Source: Thermobifida alba (GTDB lineage: Bacteria; Actinomycetota; Actinomycetes; Streptosporangiales; Streptosporangiaceae). Taken from it: 64,000 bases of DNA. Below, in pieces: positions 25,399 to 32,840 of the stretch; position 1 is the first letter of the stretch; each line of letters opens with the position of its first letter. The position numbers were made by a program, and so were the translations under genes. Location of the stretch: contig NZ_CP051627.1 in the NCBI RefSeq assembly GCF_023208015.1, forward strand, positions 2,480,001-2,544,000, written 5' to 3'. The notes beneath the pieces were generated by a model, which was given only the letters and a program-made list of their open reading frames with translations, searched no databases and was not told the DNA's origin.

Positions 25399-26505
25399 TC
25401 AGCGGGTCCGCCAGAGCACCACGAGGGCGCGGTCGTCGTTCTTGTCCTTGCTCAGCGTGTCGACCAACTGGTCGGCTCCGGGGCCGAAGCCCACGGCCAC
25501 CAGGCTCTCGGCCGCTCCCAGCAGGCGGTCCACGCCCGCGTCGAGGTCCTCCCCCGGGGTCTCGACGAGGCCGTCGGTGTAGAGCATGACGGCGTCGCCG
25601 GGGCGCAGGCGGCCCCGCACCGGCGGGTAGCTCATCTCCGGGACGACGCCGAGCACGACCCCCTTGGCCTCGGCGGTGCCCCACTCGCCGGTCGTGTGGT
25701 CGAACTGCACGGCGGGCGGGTGCCCGGCCGAGGCGAGCAGGTACTCCCCGGTGGTCAGGTCGACGCTCAGGTGCACGGCGGTGACGAAGCCCTCGCCGAC
25801 GGCGGTGCGGATCAGGTAGTCGTTGCAGTGCTCCAGGAACTCGCCGCGCGGCACCGCGCCGATGAGTCCGCCGAAGGCCCCGGAGAGCAGCAGCGCCCGG
25901 GTGCCCGCGTCGACGCCCTTGCCGGAGACGTCGACCACCGCGATGTCGAGCCGGTCGTCGCGGAGCATGGAGACCACGAAGTCGCCGCCGAAGGAGGAGC
26001 CGCCCGCCTGCCGCAGCACCTGGGTGGCGTGCCATCCGGCGGGCAGGTCGGGCAGCCGTCCCTGGGTGCGGATGCGGTCGCGCAGTTCCAGGAGCATCTT
26101 CTCGCCGTCGAGCCCCTGCACGCCGAGCCGTTCGCGCACCCCCGACAGCAGGTAGGCCACGACGCCGGTGACCCCGATGGTGACGGCCAGCCCGGGGCCC
26201 ACCTGGCTGAGGTCCAGCGCGTAGGCGGTGCAGGCGAGGACCACGGCCACGACCCCGAGCAGGAAGGCCAGGCTCCTCCGTTTGAGGAGCAGCCCCCCGG
26301 CCAGGACGGTGAGGATGACGGCGCTGGGCGGGAACCAGCCCTGCGGGCCCCACACCGCGCCCACCCCGATCCCGACGGCGAGCAGGACCAGGACGATGAG
26401 GACGAGGCGGTAGCGGAAGAGCACTTTGCGGCGGAGGAACGCGAGGACGCGCTCCGCCAGGGAGTGGGCGGAGCGCAGGAGGCGGGCGGGCGGCGAAGTG
26501 CTCAT
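25399..26505 (-). CDS. Membrane PP2C/SpoIIE-type serine phosphatase
   Basis: 368 aa. Residues 1-45 are basic (LLRSAHSLAERVLAFLRRK), then about four membrane helices (to about 145), then a PPM phosphatase domain with GGDFVVSMLRDD, VVDVSGKGVDAGTRALLL, ASAGHPPAVQFD and LYTDGLVETPGED, the metal-binding Asp set of SpoIIE/RsbU enzymes. It probably dephosphorylates an anti-anti-sigma factor in a membrane-signalled pathway; none is nearby. The ATG at 26503-26505 lacks a Shine-Dalgarno; TACAGT (26515-26520) lies 9 bases upstream, so the mRNA may be nearly leaderless. Confidence 0.9.
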   Translation of the reverse strand: MSTSPPARLLRSAHSLAERVLAFLRRKVLFRYRLVLIVLVLLAVGIGVGAVWGPQGWFPPSAVILTVLAGGLLLKRRSLAFLLGVVAVVLACTAYALDLSQVGPGLAVTIGVTGVVAYLLSGVRERLGVQGLDGEKMLLELRDRIRTQGRLPDLPAGWHATQVLRQAGGSSFGGDFVVSMLRDDRLDIAVVDVSGKGVDAGTRALLLSGAFGGLIGAVPRGEFLEHCNDYLIRTAVGEGFVTAVHLSVDLTTGEYLLASAGHPPAVQFDHTTGEWGTAEAKGVVLGVVPEMSYPPVRGRLRPGDAVMLYTDGLVETPGEDLDAGVDRLLGAAESLVAVGFGPGADQLVDTLSKDKNDDRALVVLWRTR

Positions 26506-26863
26506 CGTTGCCGAACTGTAGCGCGGGAAACCTACCCAAGCACGTCGTGCCGCGTCCACTCGCGGCGAGACCTCCCATAACGGACCAACCGATATCCGCG
26601 CAGCGCACACGCGTGGGAACGCACAGAACAGACCATGATTCAGTATGGGCCTCCCCAGCCCCGTCCGTCAGGGCCGCGGGCCGGTTCCCCGCCTGCGAGA
26701 AAAGCGAAAAACCTCTCATGTTCGTCCCGCGGTCCCGTCCGGGGCGTCACCTCCGCCCCTTCCCGCACGGATCGCCCCTGCCGTCCCACCGCTCTCCCGG
26801 CACGGGAATTCGGACGGAAAAACCGGTGGCGCGGACGGCGCCTCCCGCGGTAGGCAGGAGGCC
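26506..26863. other. Divergent intergenic region (phosphatase / acetyltransferase)
   Basis: 358 bases without a gene. At the left edge is the phosphatase -10 box TACAGT on the minus strand (26515-26520). On the plus strand CAGTATGGG near 26641 could be a -10 for the acetyltransferase, with a long leader. An AAAAGCGAAAAACC run near 26700 is unusually A-rich for this genome. Confidence 0.35.
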
Positions 26864-28129
26864 ATGCCCACTCCACACCGGCCCGCCGCGTCGGCCCCGT
26901 GGCCGGTCCGCCCCGTGACCGACGCCGAGTTCCCCGAGTTCTGCCGGACCTTCCACGAGGCCCTGCTCGCCGCCCCCGTGGACGAGGACCGCCTGGAGTC
27001 GCTGCGCGCCCGAACCGACCTGGACCGCGCGCTCGCCGCCTTCGACGGCGACCGGATCGTCGGCACCGCGCTGGCGTTCTCCTTCGAGGCGACACTGCCC
27101 GGGGGCAGCCGCCCGGTCGCGGGCGTCTCCGCGGTCGGGGTACTGCCCACGCACCGCCGCCGGGGCGTGCTCACCGCCCTGATGCGCCGCCAGTTGCACG
27201 ACATCCACGAACGCGGGGAGGAGGCGGTGGCCACGCTGTTCGCCTCCGAGGGCGGCATCTACGGGCGGTTCGGCTACGGTCTGGGCTCGCTGCTGGGCAC
27301 CGTCACGATCCGCCGCGGCGAGGGCGTACTGCGCGCGGACGCCCCGCGCGATCCCGGGCTGCGCCTCCGCATGGCGGCGCCCGCCGAGGTCCGTGCGGAG
27401 ATGGCGCGGGTGCACGCGGCCGCCCGGAGCGGCCGCGTCGGCGAGTTCCACCGGGACGGGGAATGGTGGGACCGGCTGTTCAGGCGCTTCGGCGAGCGGC
27501 ACAGCGGCTACGGCCCGGCCAAGTGCGTCATGGCGGAGGACGGCGCCGGACCGGCGGGGTACGCGCTGTACCGGACCCGGGAGGGCTACGACGCCCACGG
27601 CAACGCCGACGGCGCCCTGGAGGTGCTGGAACTGCACGCCACCCGGACGGCGGCGCTGGTGCAGCTGTGGGAGTTCCTGCTCAACCGGGACCTGGTGGGC
27701 AGCGTCACGGCGGACCTGCGCCCCGTCGACGACCCCCTGCTGTACCTGCTGGCGGACCGCCACCGGGCGCGGTGGACCCCCGGCACCGGGTTCTGGGGAC
27801 GGCTGGTGGACCTGCCCCGGGCGCTGTCGGAGCGCTCCTACGCGGCGCCGGTGGACGTGGTCGTCGAGGTGTCCGACGCGGTGTGCCCGTGGAACCGGGG
27901 GCGTTGGCGCCTCGTCGTCCAGGGCGGCTCCGCGCACTGTGCGCGTACCGACCGCGACGCCGACCTCTCCCTCGACGTGGAGGTGCTCAGCTCGGCGTAC
28001 CTGGGCGGCGAGCCGCTGACCGGGTACGCGGCCGCCGGCCTGGTGCGCCAGTCGCGCCCGGAGGCGGTCCTGGAGCTGTCCGCGGCTCTGACCACGCCGG
28101 CGGCGCCGCACTGCTCGGTCATCTTCTGA
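26864..28129 (+). CDS. Eis-like GNAT acetyltransferase
   Basis: 421 aa. N-terminal GNAT domain with the acetyl-CoA motif VLPTHRRRGVLTALMRRQLH, the GGIYGRFGYGL segment typical of Eis (Mycobacterium enhanced intracellular survival), a second GNAT-like region, and a sterol-carrier-like C-terminal domain ending in a free phenylalanine (CSVIF), whose terminal carboxylate is catalytic in Eis. Eis proteins are hexameric and acetylate amines, including aminoglycosides. AGGAGG lies just before the ATG at 26864. Stand-alone gene, convergent with rpiB. Confidence 0.88.
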   Translation: MPTPHRPAASAPWPVRPVTDAEFPEFCRTFHEALLAAPVDEDRLESLRARTDLDRALAAFDGDRIVGTALAFSFEATLPGGSRPVAGVSAVGVLPTHRRRGVLTALMRRQLHDIHERGEEAVATLFASEGGIYGRFGYGLGSLLGTVTIRRGEGVLRADAPRDPGLRLRMAAPAEVRAEMARVHAAARSGRVGEFHRDGEWWDRLFRRFGERHSGYGPAKCVMAEDGAGPAGYALYRTREGYDAHGNADGALEVLELHATRTAALVQLWEFLLNRDLVGSVTADLRPVDDPLLYLLADRHRARWTPGTGFWGRLVDLPRALSERSYAAPVDVVVEVSDAVCPWNRGRWRLVVQGGSAHCARTDRDADLSLDVEVLSSAYLGGEPLTGYAAAGLVRQSRPEAVLELSAALTTPAAPHCSVIF

Positions 28130-28407
28130 GTCCGCGGGGTGAGGACGGTGTCGCCGCCGGGCGACTGTCGCGGCGGGCCGCGGCGCGGTACCGTCCGGAG
28201 TGGTACGCCCGGTACCGTCCCGGCAGCCCTTCCGCCGCGCGGACGGGCGGGCGTCGCCTCCGGGCCGCTTCCCGGCGCGCCGCCCCCCTGCGCGCGGAGC
28301 ACGGCCCGGCCGCCCGGGGAGGCGAGAGGGGTCGGTGTCCGCCCACGGCAGCGCGGCGGACTCCCCCGCCCGGCTCCCCGGTGCCGGCCCGACGCGGCCG
28401 CTGCTTC

Positions 28408-28875
28408 CTACGGAAGGGGCGGGAGCTGTCCCGTGGTCTCGTAGTCGGAGAGCATCCGGATCCGGCGGCTGTGGCGTTCCTCGCCGCTGTACGGCGTGTC
28501 GAGGAAGGTCTCGACGAAGCCGGTGGCCTCCTCCAGGGAGTGCATCCGCGCGCCGATGCTGATCACGTTGGCGTCGTTGTGCTCGCGGGCGAGCCGGGCC
28601 GTCTCCTTGCTCCAGACCAGGGCCGAACGCACGCCCTTGACCTTGTTCGCGGCGATCTGCTCGCCGTTGCCGGAGCCGCCGAGCACGATACCGAGCGCCT
28701 CGGGGTCCTTGGCCACCCCCTCGGCGGCGCGCAGGACGAACGGGGGGTAGTCGTCGGCCGCGTCGTAGACGGCCGGGCCGGCGTCGACCACCTCGTGTCC
28801 GTGCTCCCGCAGCCAGGAGACGAGGTGCTGCTTGAGTTCGTAGCCGGCGTGGTCAGATCCGATGTAGATACGCAC
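28408..28875 (-). CDS. rpiB: Ribose-5-phosphate isomerase B
   Basis: Interconverts ribose-5-P and ribulose-5-P in the pentose phosphate pathway. 155 aa, family length. MRIYIGSDHAGYELKQHLV holds the substrate-binding Asp-His; GGSGNGEQIAANKVKGVRSA carries Glu where the E. coli enzyme has a Cys, as in the M. tuberculosis type; NVISIGARM closes the site. Stand-alone, with 278 bases of non-coding DNA between it and the convergent acetyltransferase gene; that stretch contains two GGTACCGTCC copies but no clear terminator. Confidence 0.95.
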   Translation of the reverse strand: MRIYIGSDHAGYELKQHLVSWLREHGHEVVDAGPAVYDAADDYPPFVLRAAEGVAKDPEALGIVLGGSGNGEQIAANKVKGVRSALVWSKETARLAREHNDANVISIGARMHSLEEATGFVETFLDTPYSGEERHSRRIRMLSDYETTGQLPPLP

Positions 28876-28972
28876 GCCTCCAGTTTCGCAGGTGCGCCGG
28901 GCAGCCGTGTCCCCGGGAGCGCCGTCCGGCGGTCGGCGACCGCCGGACGGTCGGAAGAGCCCTGCGGGCCGC

Positions 28973-29110
28973 TCAGTTCGCGGCGAAGGTGACCGCCGCG
29001 CCCAGCACGCCGAAGACCACGGCGGACAGGAGGAAGACCAGGTTGATGAACACCAGGAGCTTGACGTCCTTGCTCAGCGGGGCCGCCTTGGACTCCGTCT
29101 TCTTGCTCAA
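28973..29110 (-). CDS. Small single-span membrane protein (45 aa)
   Basis: A short ORF reading MSKKTESKAAPLSKDVKLLV, FINLVFLLSAVVFGVLGAAV, then TFAAN. The first 17 residues are basic and polar; residues 18-43 form one membrane helix. It starts at a TTG (29108-29110) with GAGGTGG about 8 bases upstream. No enzyme-like features; probably an accessory or regulatory membrane microprotein. The coding-like composition and the ribosome-binding site support it, but I recognise no family. Confidence 0.6.
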   Translation of the reverse strand: MSKKTESKAAPLSKDVKLLVFINLVFLLSAVVFGVLGAAVTFAAN

Positions 29111-29198
29111 CTCACACCACCTCGACAGAAACGGACAAAATACTCGCCAAGAACGATGCTACCGCCCGCCACCAGCGGGTATCGGGAGGGTAAAGCGG

Positions 29199-29366
29199 TC
29201 AGGCCCAGTGTGGAGGAACGTCGTTCAGCAACTCCTCGATGCGGGACCGGTCGTCCTGTTCGACGGCTTCGCCCCAGCCCGCACCGTACTCGTCGGAGGT
29301 GGTGTCGGGCAGGATCTCCAGTTCGTCGTCGAAGACGACCAGGCGCTCTTCGTCCGGTTCGCTCAT
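29199..29366 (-). CDS. Small acidic protein (55 aa)
   Basis: Reads MSEPDEERLVVFDDELEILP, DTTSDEYGAGWGEAVEQDDR, then SRIEELLNDVPPHWA. Strongly acidic, no membrane segment. A clear AAGGAG lies 7 bases before the ATG at 29364-29366, and it follows the DsbA-like gene's neighbourhood with its stop 89 bases from the membrane microprotein. I have no confident family; small acidic proteins like this are conserved near rpiB and pepN in actinobacteria. Confidence 0.7.
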   Translation of the reverse strand: MSEPDEERLVVFDDELEILPDTTSDEYGAGWGEAVEQDDRSRIEELLNDVPPHWA

Positions 29367-29390
29367 GTTCGCTCCTTCACACCGTCGCGG

Positions 29391-30005
29391 CTAGTCGAAG
29401 ATGGGGTCGCGGGTCCGGCTCCGCTTGAGTTCAAAGAACCCGTCGGTTCCCGCGACCAGCAGAACGCCGTCCCACAACCGACCGGCGGCCTCGCCCTTGG
29501 GGGCGGGGGACACAACGGGGCCGAAGAAGGCGACGTCCTCGACCGCGATCACGGGAGTGCCCACTTCCTGGCCGACCCTGTCCATGCCGTCATGGTGCGA
29601 CTTGCGCAGGGCCTCATCGTAGTCAGTGCTGTGCGCGGCTTCGATGAGGTCCGCCGGTTGCCCCGCGTCCGCCAGCGCCGCCGCGACGGTCTCCACGGAG
29701 CACGGCTCGGCGCGGTTGTGCAGCCGCGTGCCCAGGGCGGTGTAGAAGCGGCCCAGCTCCTCGTTGCCCAGGCGCTGCTCCACCGCGACGGCCACGCGCA
29801 CCCCCCACCATGCCTGCTCCCGGAGCATCTCCCGGTACTTCTCGGGCACGTCCTTGTCCTCGTTGAGCACGGCGAGGCTCATGACGTGCCAGCGGGCACG
29901 CACCGGGCGGACCTTCTCGACTTCCAGCAGCCAGCGCGACGTCATCCACGCCCACGGGCAGAGGGGGTCGAACCACAGGTCCGCTGGGATGCGCTCGTCA
30001 GTCAC
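29391..30005 (-). CDS. DsbA-fold oxidoreductase (mycothiol-dependent nitroreductase Rv2466c-like)
   Basis: 204-aa cytoplasmic thioredoxin-fold protein with a helical insertion. Active site FDPLCPWAWMTSRWL: CPWA, so only the first Cys of a CxxC is present; Rv2466c has CPWC. Other family features are WHVMSLAVLNEDKDVPEKY and the cis-Pro region VGTPVIAVEDVAFFGPVVSP. It probably reduces substrates with mycothiol by a monothiol mechanism. Start is the GTG at 30003-30005, with AAGGAGA upstream. It lies just upstream of the 55-aa acidic gene (24 bases) and is likely cotranscribed with it. Confidence 0.86.
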   Translation of the reverse strand: MTDERIPADLWFDPLCPWAWMTSRWLLEVEKVRPVRARWHVMSLAVLNEDKDVPEKYREMLREQAWWGVRVAVAVEQRLGNEELGRFYTALGTRLHNRAEPCSVETVAAALADAGQPADLIEAAHSTDYDEALRKSHHDGMDRVGQEVGTPVIAVEDVAFFGPVVSPAPKGEAAGRLWDGVLLVAGTDGFFELKRSRTRDPIFD

Positions 30006-30220
30006 CGTTGTCTCCTTACGCCTGTCACCAAAAAACCGGGCGCGCTCCTTAAAACGCCCAGCTCCCCAAGCAGAAACCACGGCGATCAGTTCCGCATTCC
30101 ACCCCCCGGCGTGGCAGGATCGGAGCTGATCATCAGACGGTGGCCGCCCGCCTGCTCCGCGTGGGCGCGGGGGCGGACGCCACCGCGGTCGACACCGAGA
30201 CAGGCTGTGAAGGGAGCGTC

Positions 30221-32761
30221 GTGGCGGGCAACCTGACACGTGAGGAGGCACGGGAGCGGGCGCGGATCCTCAGCGTCGACTCCTACGCCGTGGAACTCGA
30301 TCTCACCTCAAGCGACCAGACCTTCGCCTCCACCACCGTGGTCCGGTTCCGCTGTTCCGAACCGGGGGCGGCCAGCTTCGTGGACCTGGTGGCTCCGACC
30401 GTGCGCGAGATCACCCTGAACGGCGCCGCCCTGGACCCGGCCGAGGTGTTCGACGGGGAGCGGATCACCCTGCCCTCGCTGCAGGCCGACAACGAGCTGC
30501 GCGTCGTGGCCGACGCCGCCTACATGCGCACCGGCGAGGGCCTGCACCGGTTCGTGGACCCCGTCGACGGCAACGTCTACCTCTACAGCCAGTTCGAGAC
30601 CGCCGACGCGCACCGGATGTACGCCTGCTTCGACCAGCCCGACCTGAAGGCGACGTTCGAGCTGACCGTGCTGGCCCCCGCCGACTTCGAGGTGGTCTCC
30701 AACACCGCGCCCGACGTGGTGCGCGAGCCGGTCAAGAACGACACGGCGGTGCGCTGGCACTTCCCGCCGACCAAGCGGATGTCGACCTACATCACCGCGC
30801 TCATCGCCGGCCCCTACCACGTGGTGCGCGACGAGCACGACGGCATCCCGCTGGGCGTGTACTGCCGGGCCTCCCTCGCCCAGTGCCTCGACGCCGACGC
30901 GATCCTGGAGGTCACCAAGCAGGGCTTCGACTTCTTCCACCGGGTCTTCGGCGTCCGCTACCCCTTCGGCAAGTACGACCAGCTGTTCGTGCCGGAGTTC
31001 AACGCCGGGGCGATGGAGAACGCCGGCGCGGTCACCTTCCTGGAGGACTACGTCTTCCGCTCGCGGGTCACCGAGGCCCGCTACGAGCGCCGCGCCGAGA
31101 CGATCCTGCACGAGATGGCGCACATGTGGTTCGGCAACCTGGTCACCATGCGCTGGTGGGACGACCTGTGGCTGAACGAGTCGTTCGCCACGTTCGCCAG
31201 CGTGTACTGCCAGGCCGAGGCGACCCGGTGGAGGGACGCCTGGACCACCTTCGCCAACGTGGAGAAGGCGTGGGCGCTGCGCCAGGACCAGCTGCCCTCC
31301 ACCCACCCGATCGCCGCGGACATGCCCGACATGCAGGCGGTCGAGGTCAACTTCGACGGCATCACCTACGCCAAGGGCGCCTCGGTACTCAAGCAGCTGG
31401 TGGCCTACGTGGGCGTGGACGAGTTCTTCGCCGGGGTGCGCGCCTACTTCGACGAGCACGCCTGGGGCAACACGGAGCTGTCGGACCTGCTGGCGAAGCT
31501 GGAGGAGGCCTCCGGGCGCGACCTGTCGAACTGGTCGCGGGAGTGGCTGGAGACCGCGGGAGTCAACACCATGCGCCCGGAGTTCGAGGTGGACGCCGAC
31601 GGCAACTTCACCTCCTTCGCGGTGCTCCAGGAGGCCCCGGCCGAGCATCCGACGCTGCGCTCGCACCGCCTGGCCATCGGCCTGTACGACCGCACCGACA
31701 AGGGAATCGTGCGCCGGGAGCGGGTGGAGCTGGACGTCACCGGGGAGCGCACCGAGGTGCCCGAGCTCGTCGGCCGGGCCCAGCCCGACCTGGTGCTGAT
31801 CAACGACGACGACCTCACCTTCATCAAGCTGCGGCTGGACGAGCGGAGCCTGCGCACGGTGGTGGAGAGCGTCGGCGAGATCGTCGAGTCGCTGCCCCGC
31901 GCGCTGGCCTTCGCCGCGGCCTGGGACATGACCCGCGACGGGGAGATGCCCGCGCGCGACTACGTGCGCCTGGTCGGCGCCAACCTGGCCGGGGTCGACG
32001 ACGTGGCGGTGGCCCAGACCCTCCAGCGCCAGGCGGTCTCCGCGCTCGTCAACTACGTCGACCCGGCCTGGCAGGAGGAGGGCTTCGACCTGCTGGCCAC
32101 CCGGCTGCGGGAGCTCCTCACCTCCGCCGAGCCCGGCAGCGACCTGCAACTGGTCTACGCCCACGGGTTCGCCGACGCGGCGCGCTCCGCCGAGCACCTG
32201 TCGCTGCTGCGCGGCCTCTACGACGGCGCGATCGAGGTGGACGGGCTGAAGGTCGACACCGACCTGCGGTGGACGCTGCTGCGCCGCCTGGTCGCGGCCG
32301 GGGCCGCCGGGGAGGAGGAGATCGCCGCCGAACTGGAGCGCGACGCCACCGCCGCGGGCGAGCGGGCCGCCGCGGGCTGCCGGGCGGCCATCCCCACCGC
32401 CGACGCCAAGGCAGCGGCCTGGGAGCGGATCACCGGCGGCACCCTGGCCAACGCGGAGTTCCGCGCGACCCTCGGCGGGTTCACCGAGCCCGCGCACGCC
32501 GAACTGCTCCGCCCCTACGTGGACCGCTACTTCGGGCAGCTCGCTGAGGCGTGGGCCAAGTGGACCGGCGAGTTCGCGCAGACCTTCGCCGAGTTCGCCT
32601 ACCCGGGCTACCTGGTCGAGGAGGAGACGCTGCGCCGCACCGACGCCTACCTGGAGTCGGAGGACCCGGCTCCGGCGCTGCGCCGCCTGCTGCTGGAGGG
32701 ACGCGCGGGCGTGGAGCGCGCCCTGCACGCCCGGGCCCAGGACGCCGCGGCGGCGGGCTGA
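30221..32761 (+). CDS. pepN: Aminopeptidase N (M1 family)
   Basis: Zinc metallo-aminopeptidase, 846 aa, cytoplasmic. Substrate motif GAMEN in VPEFNAGAMENAGAVTFLED; zinc site HEMAHMWFGN with the third ligand Glu in LWLNESFATF 18 residues on; catalytic Tyr region in the following helix. The C-terminal half is the helical ERAP1-like domain. The GTG at 30221 (VAGNLTREEARERARIL) has GAAGGGAG 8 bases upstream; 27 upstream codons lack homology. Divergent from the DsbA-like gene; a perfect palindrome follows it. Confidence 0.96.
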   Translation: MAGNLTREEARERARILSVDSYAVELDLTSSDQTFASTTVVRFRCSEPGAASFVDLVAPTVREITLNGAALDPAEVFDGERITLPSLQADNELRVVADAAYMRTGEGLHRFVDPVDGNVYLYSQFETADAHRMYACFDQPDLKATFELTVLAPADFEVVSNTAPDVVREPVKNDTAVRWHFPPTKRMSTYITALIAGPYHVVRDEHDGIPLGVYCRASLAQCLDADAILEVTKQGFDFFHRVFGVRYPFGKYDQLFVPEFNAGAMENAGAVTFLEDYVFRSRVTEARYERRAETILHEMAHMWFGNLVTMRWWDDLWLNESFATFASVYCQAEATRWRDAWTTFANVEKAWALRQDQLPSTHPIAADMPDMQAVEVNFDGITYAKGASVLKQLVAYVGVDEFFAGVRAYFDEHAWGNTELSDLLAKLEEASGRDLSNWSREWLETAGVNTMRPEFEVDADGNFTSFAVLQEAPAEHPTLRSHRLAIGLYDRTDKGIVRRERVELDVTGERTEVPELVGRAQPDLVLINDDDLTFIKLRLDERSLRTVVESVGEIVESLPRALAFAAAWDMTRDGEMPARDYVRLVGANLAGVDDVAVAQTLQRQAVSALVNYVDPAWQEEGFDLLATRLRELLTSAEPGSDLQLVYAHGFADAARSAEHLSLLRGLYDGAIEVDGLKVDTDLRWTLLRRLVAAGAAGEEEIAAELERDATAAGERAAAGCRAAIPTADAKAAAWERITGGTLANAEFRATLGGFTEPAHAELLRPYVDRYFGQLAEAWAKWTGEFAQTFAEFAYPGYLVEEETLRRTDAYLESEDPAPALRRLLLEGRAGVERALHARAQDAAAAG

Positions 32762-32777
32762 GGCACGCCGCCCGCCC

Positions 32778-32811
32778 GACGGCCGCCGCACCCCGGGGTG
32801 CGGCGGCCGTC
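32778..32811. terminator. Bidirectional terminator palindrome
   Basis: 34-bp perfect palindrome (17 + 17) between the convergent pepN and malQ genes, 16 bases after the pepN stop. It would form a 15-bp hairpin with a CCGG loop in either transcript. Confidence 0.85.
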
Positions 32812-32840
32812 GCCGTCCGCGGGGCCGGCGGCCTCCGGCG

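Noticed and set aside
28190-28245. Two GGTACCGTCC copies between the Eis-like gene and rpiB as a repeat element
   Set aside because: Only two copies in a GC-rich spacer, with no wider repeat structure.
32778-32811. Perfect palindromes (32778, 41001, 38898, 23379) as transposon inverted repeats or a mobile repeat family
   Set aside because: They differ in sequence, sit directly after stop codons, and have no target duplications: they are terminators.
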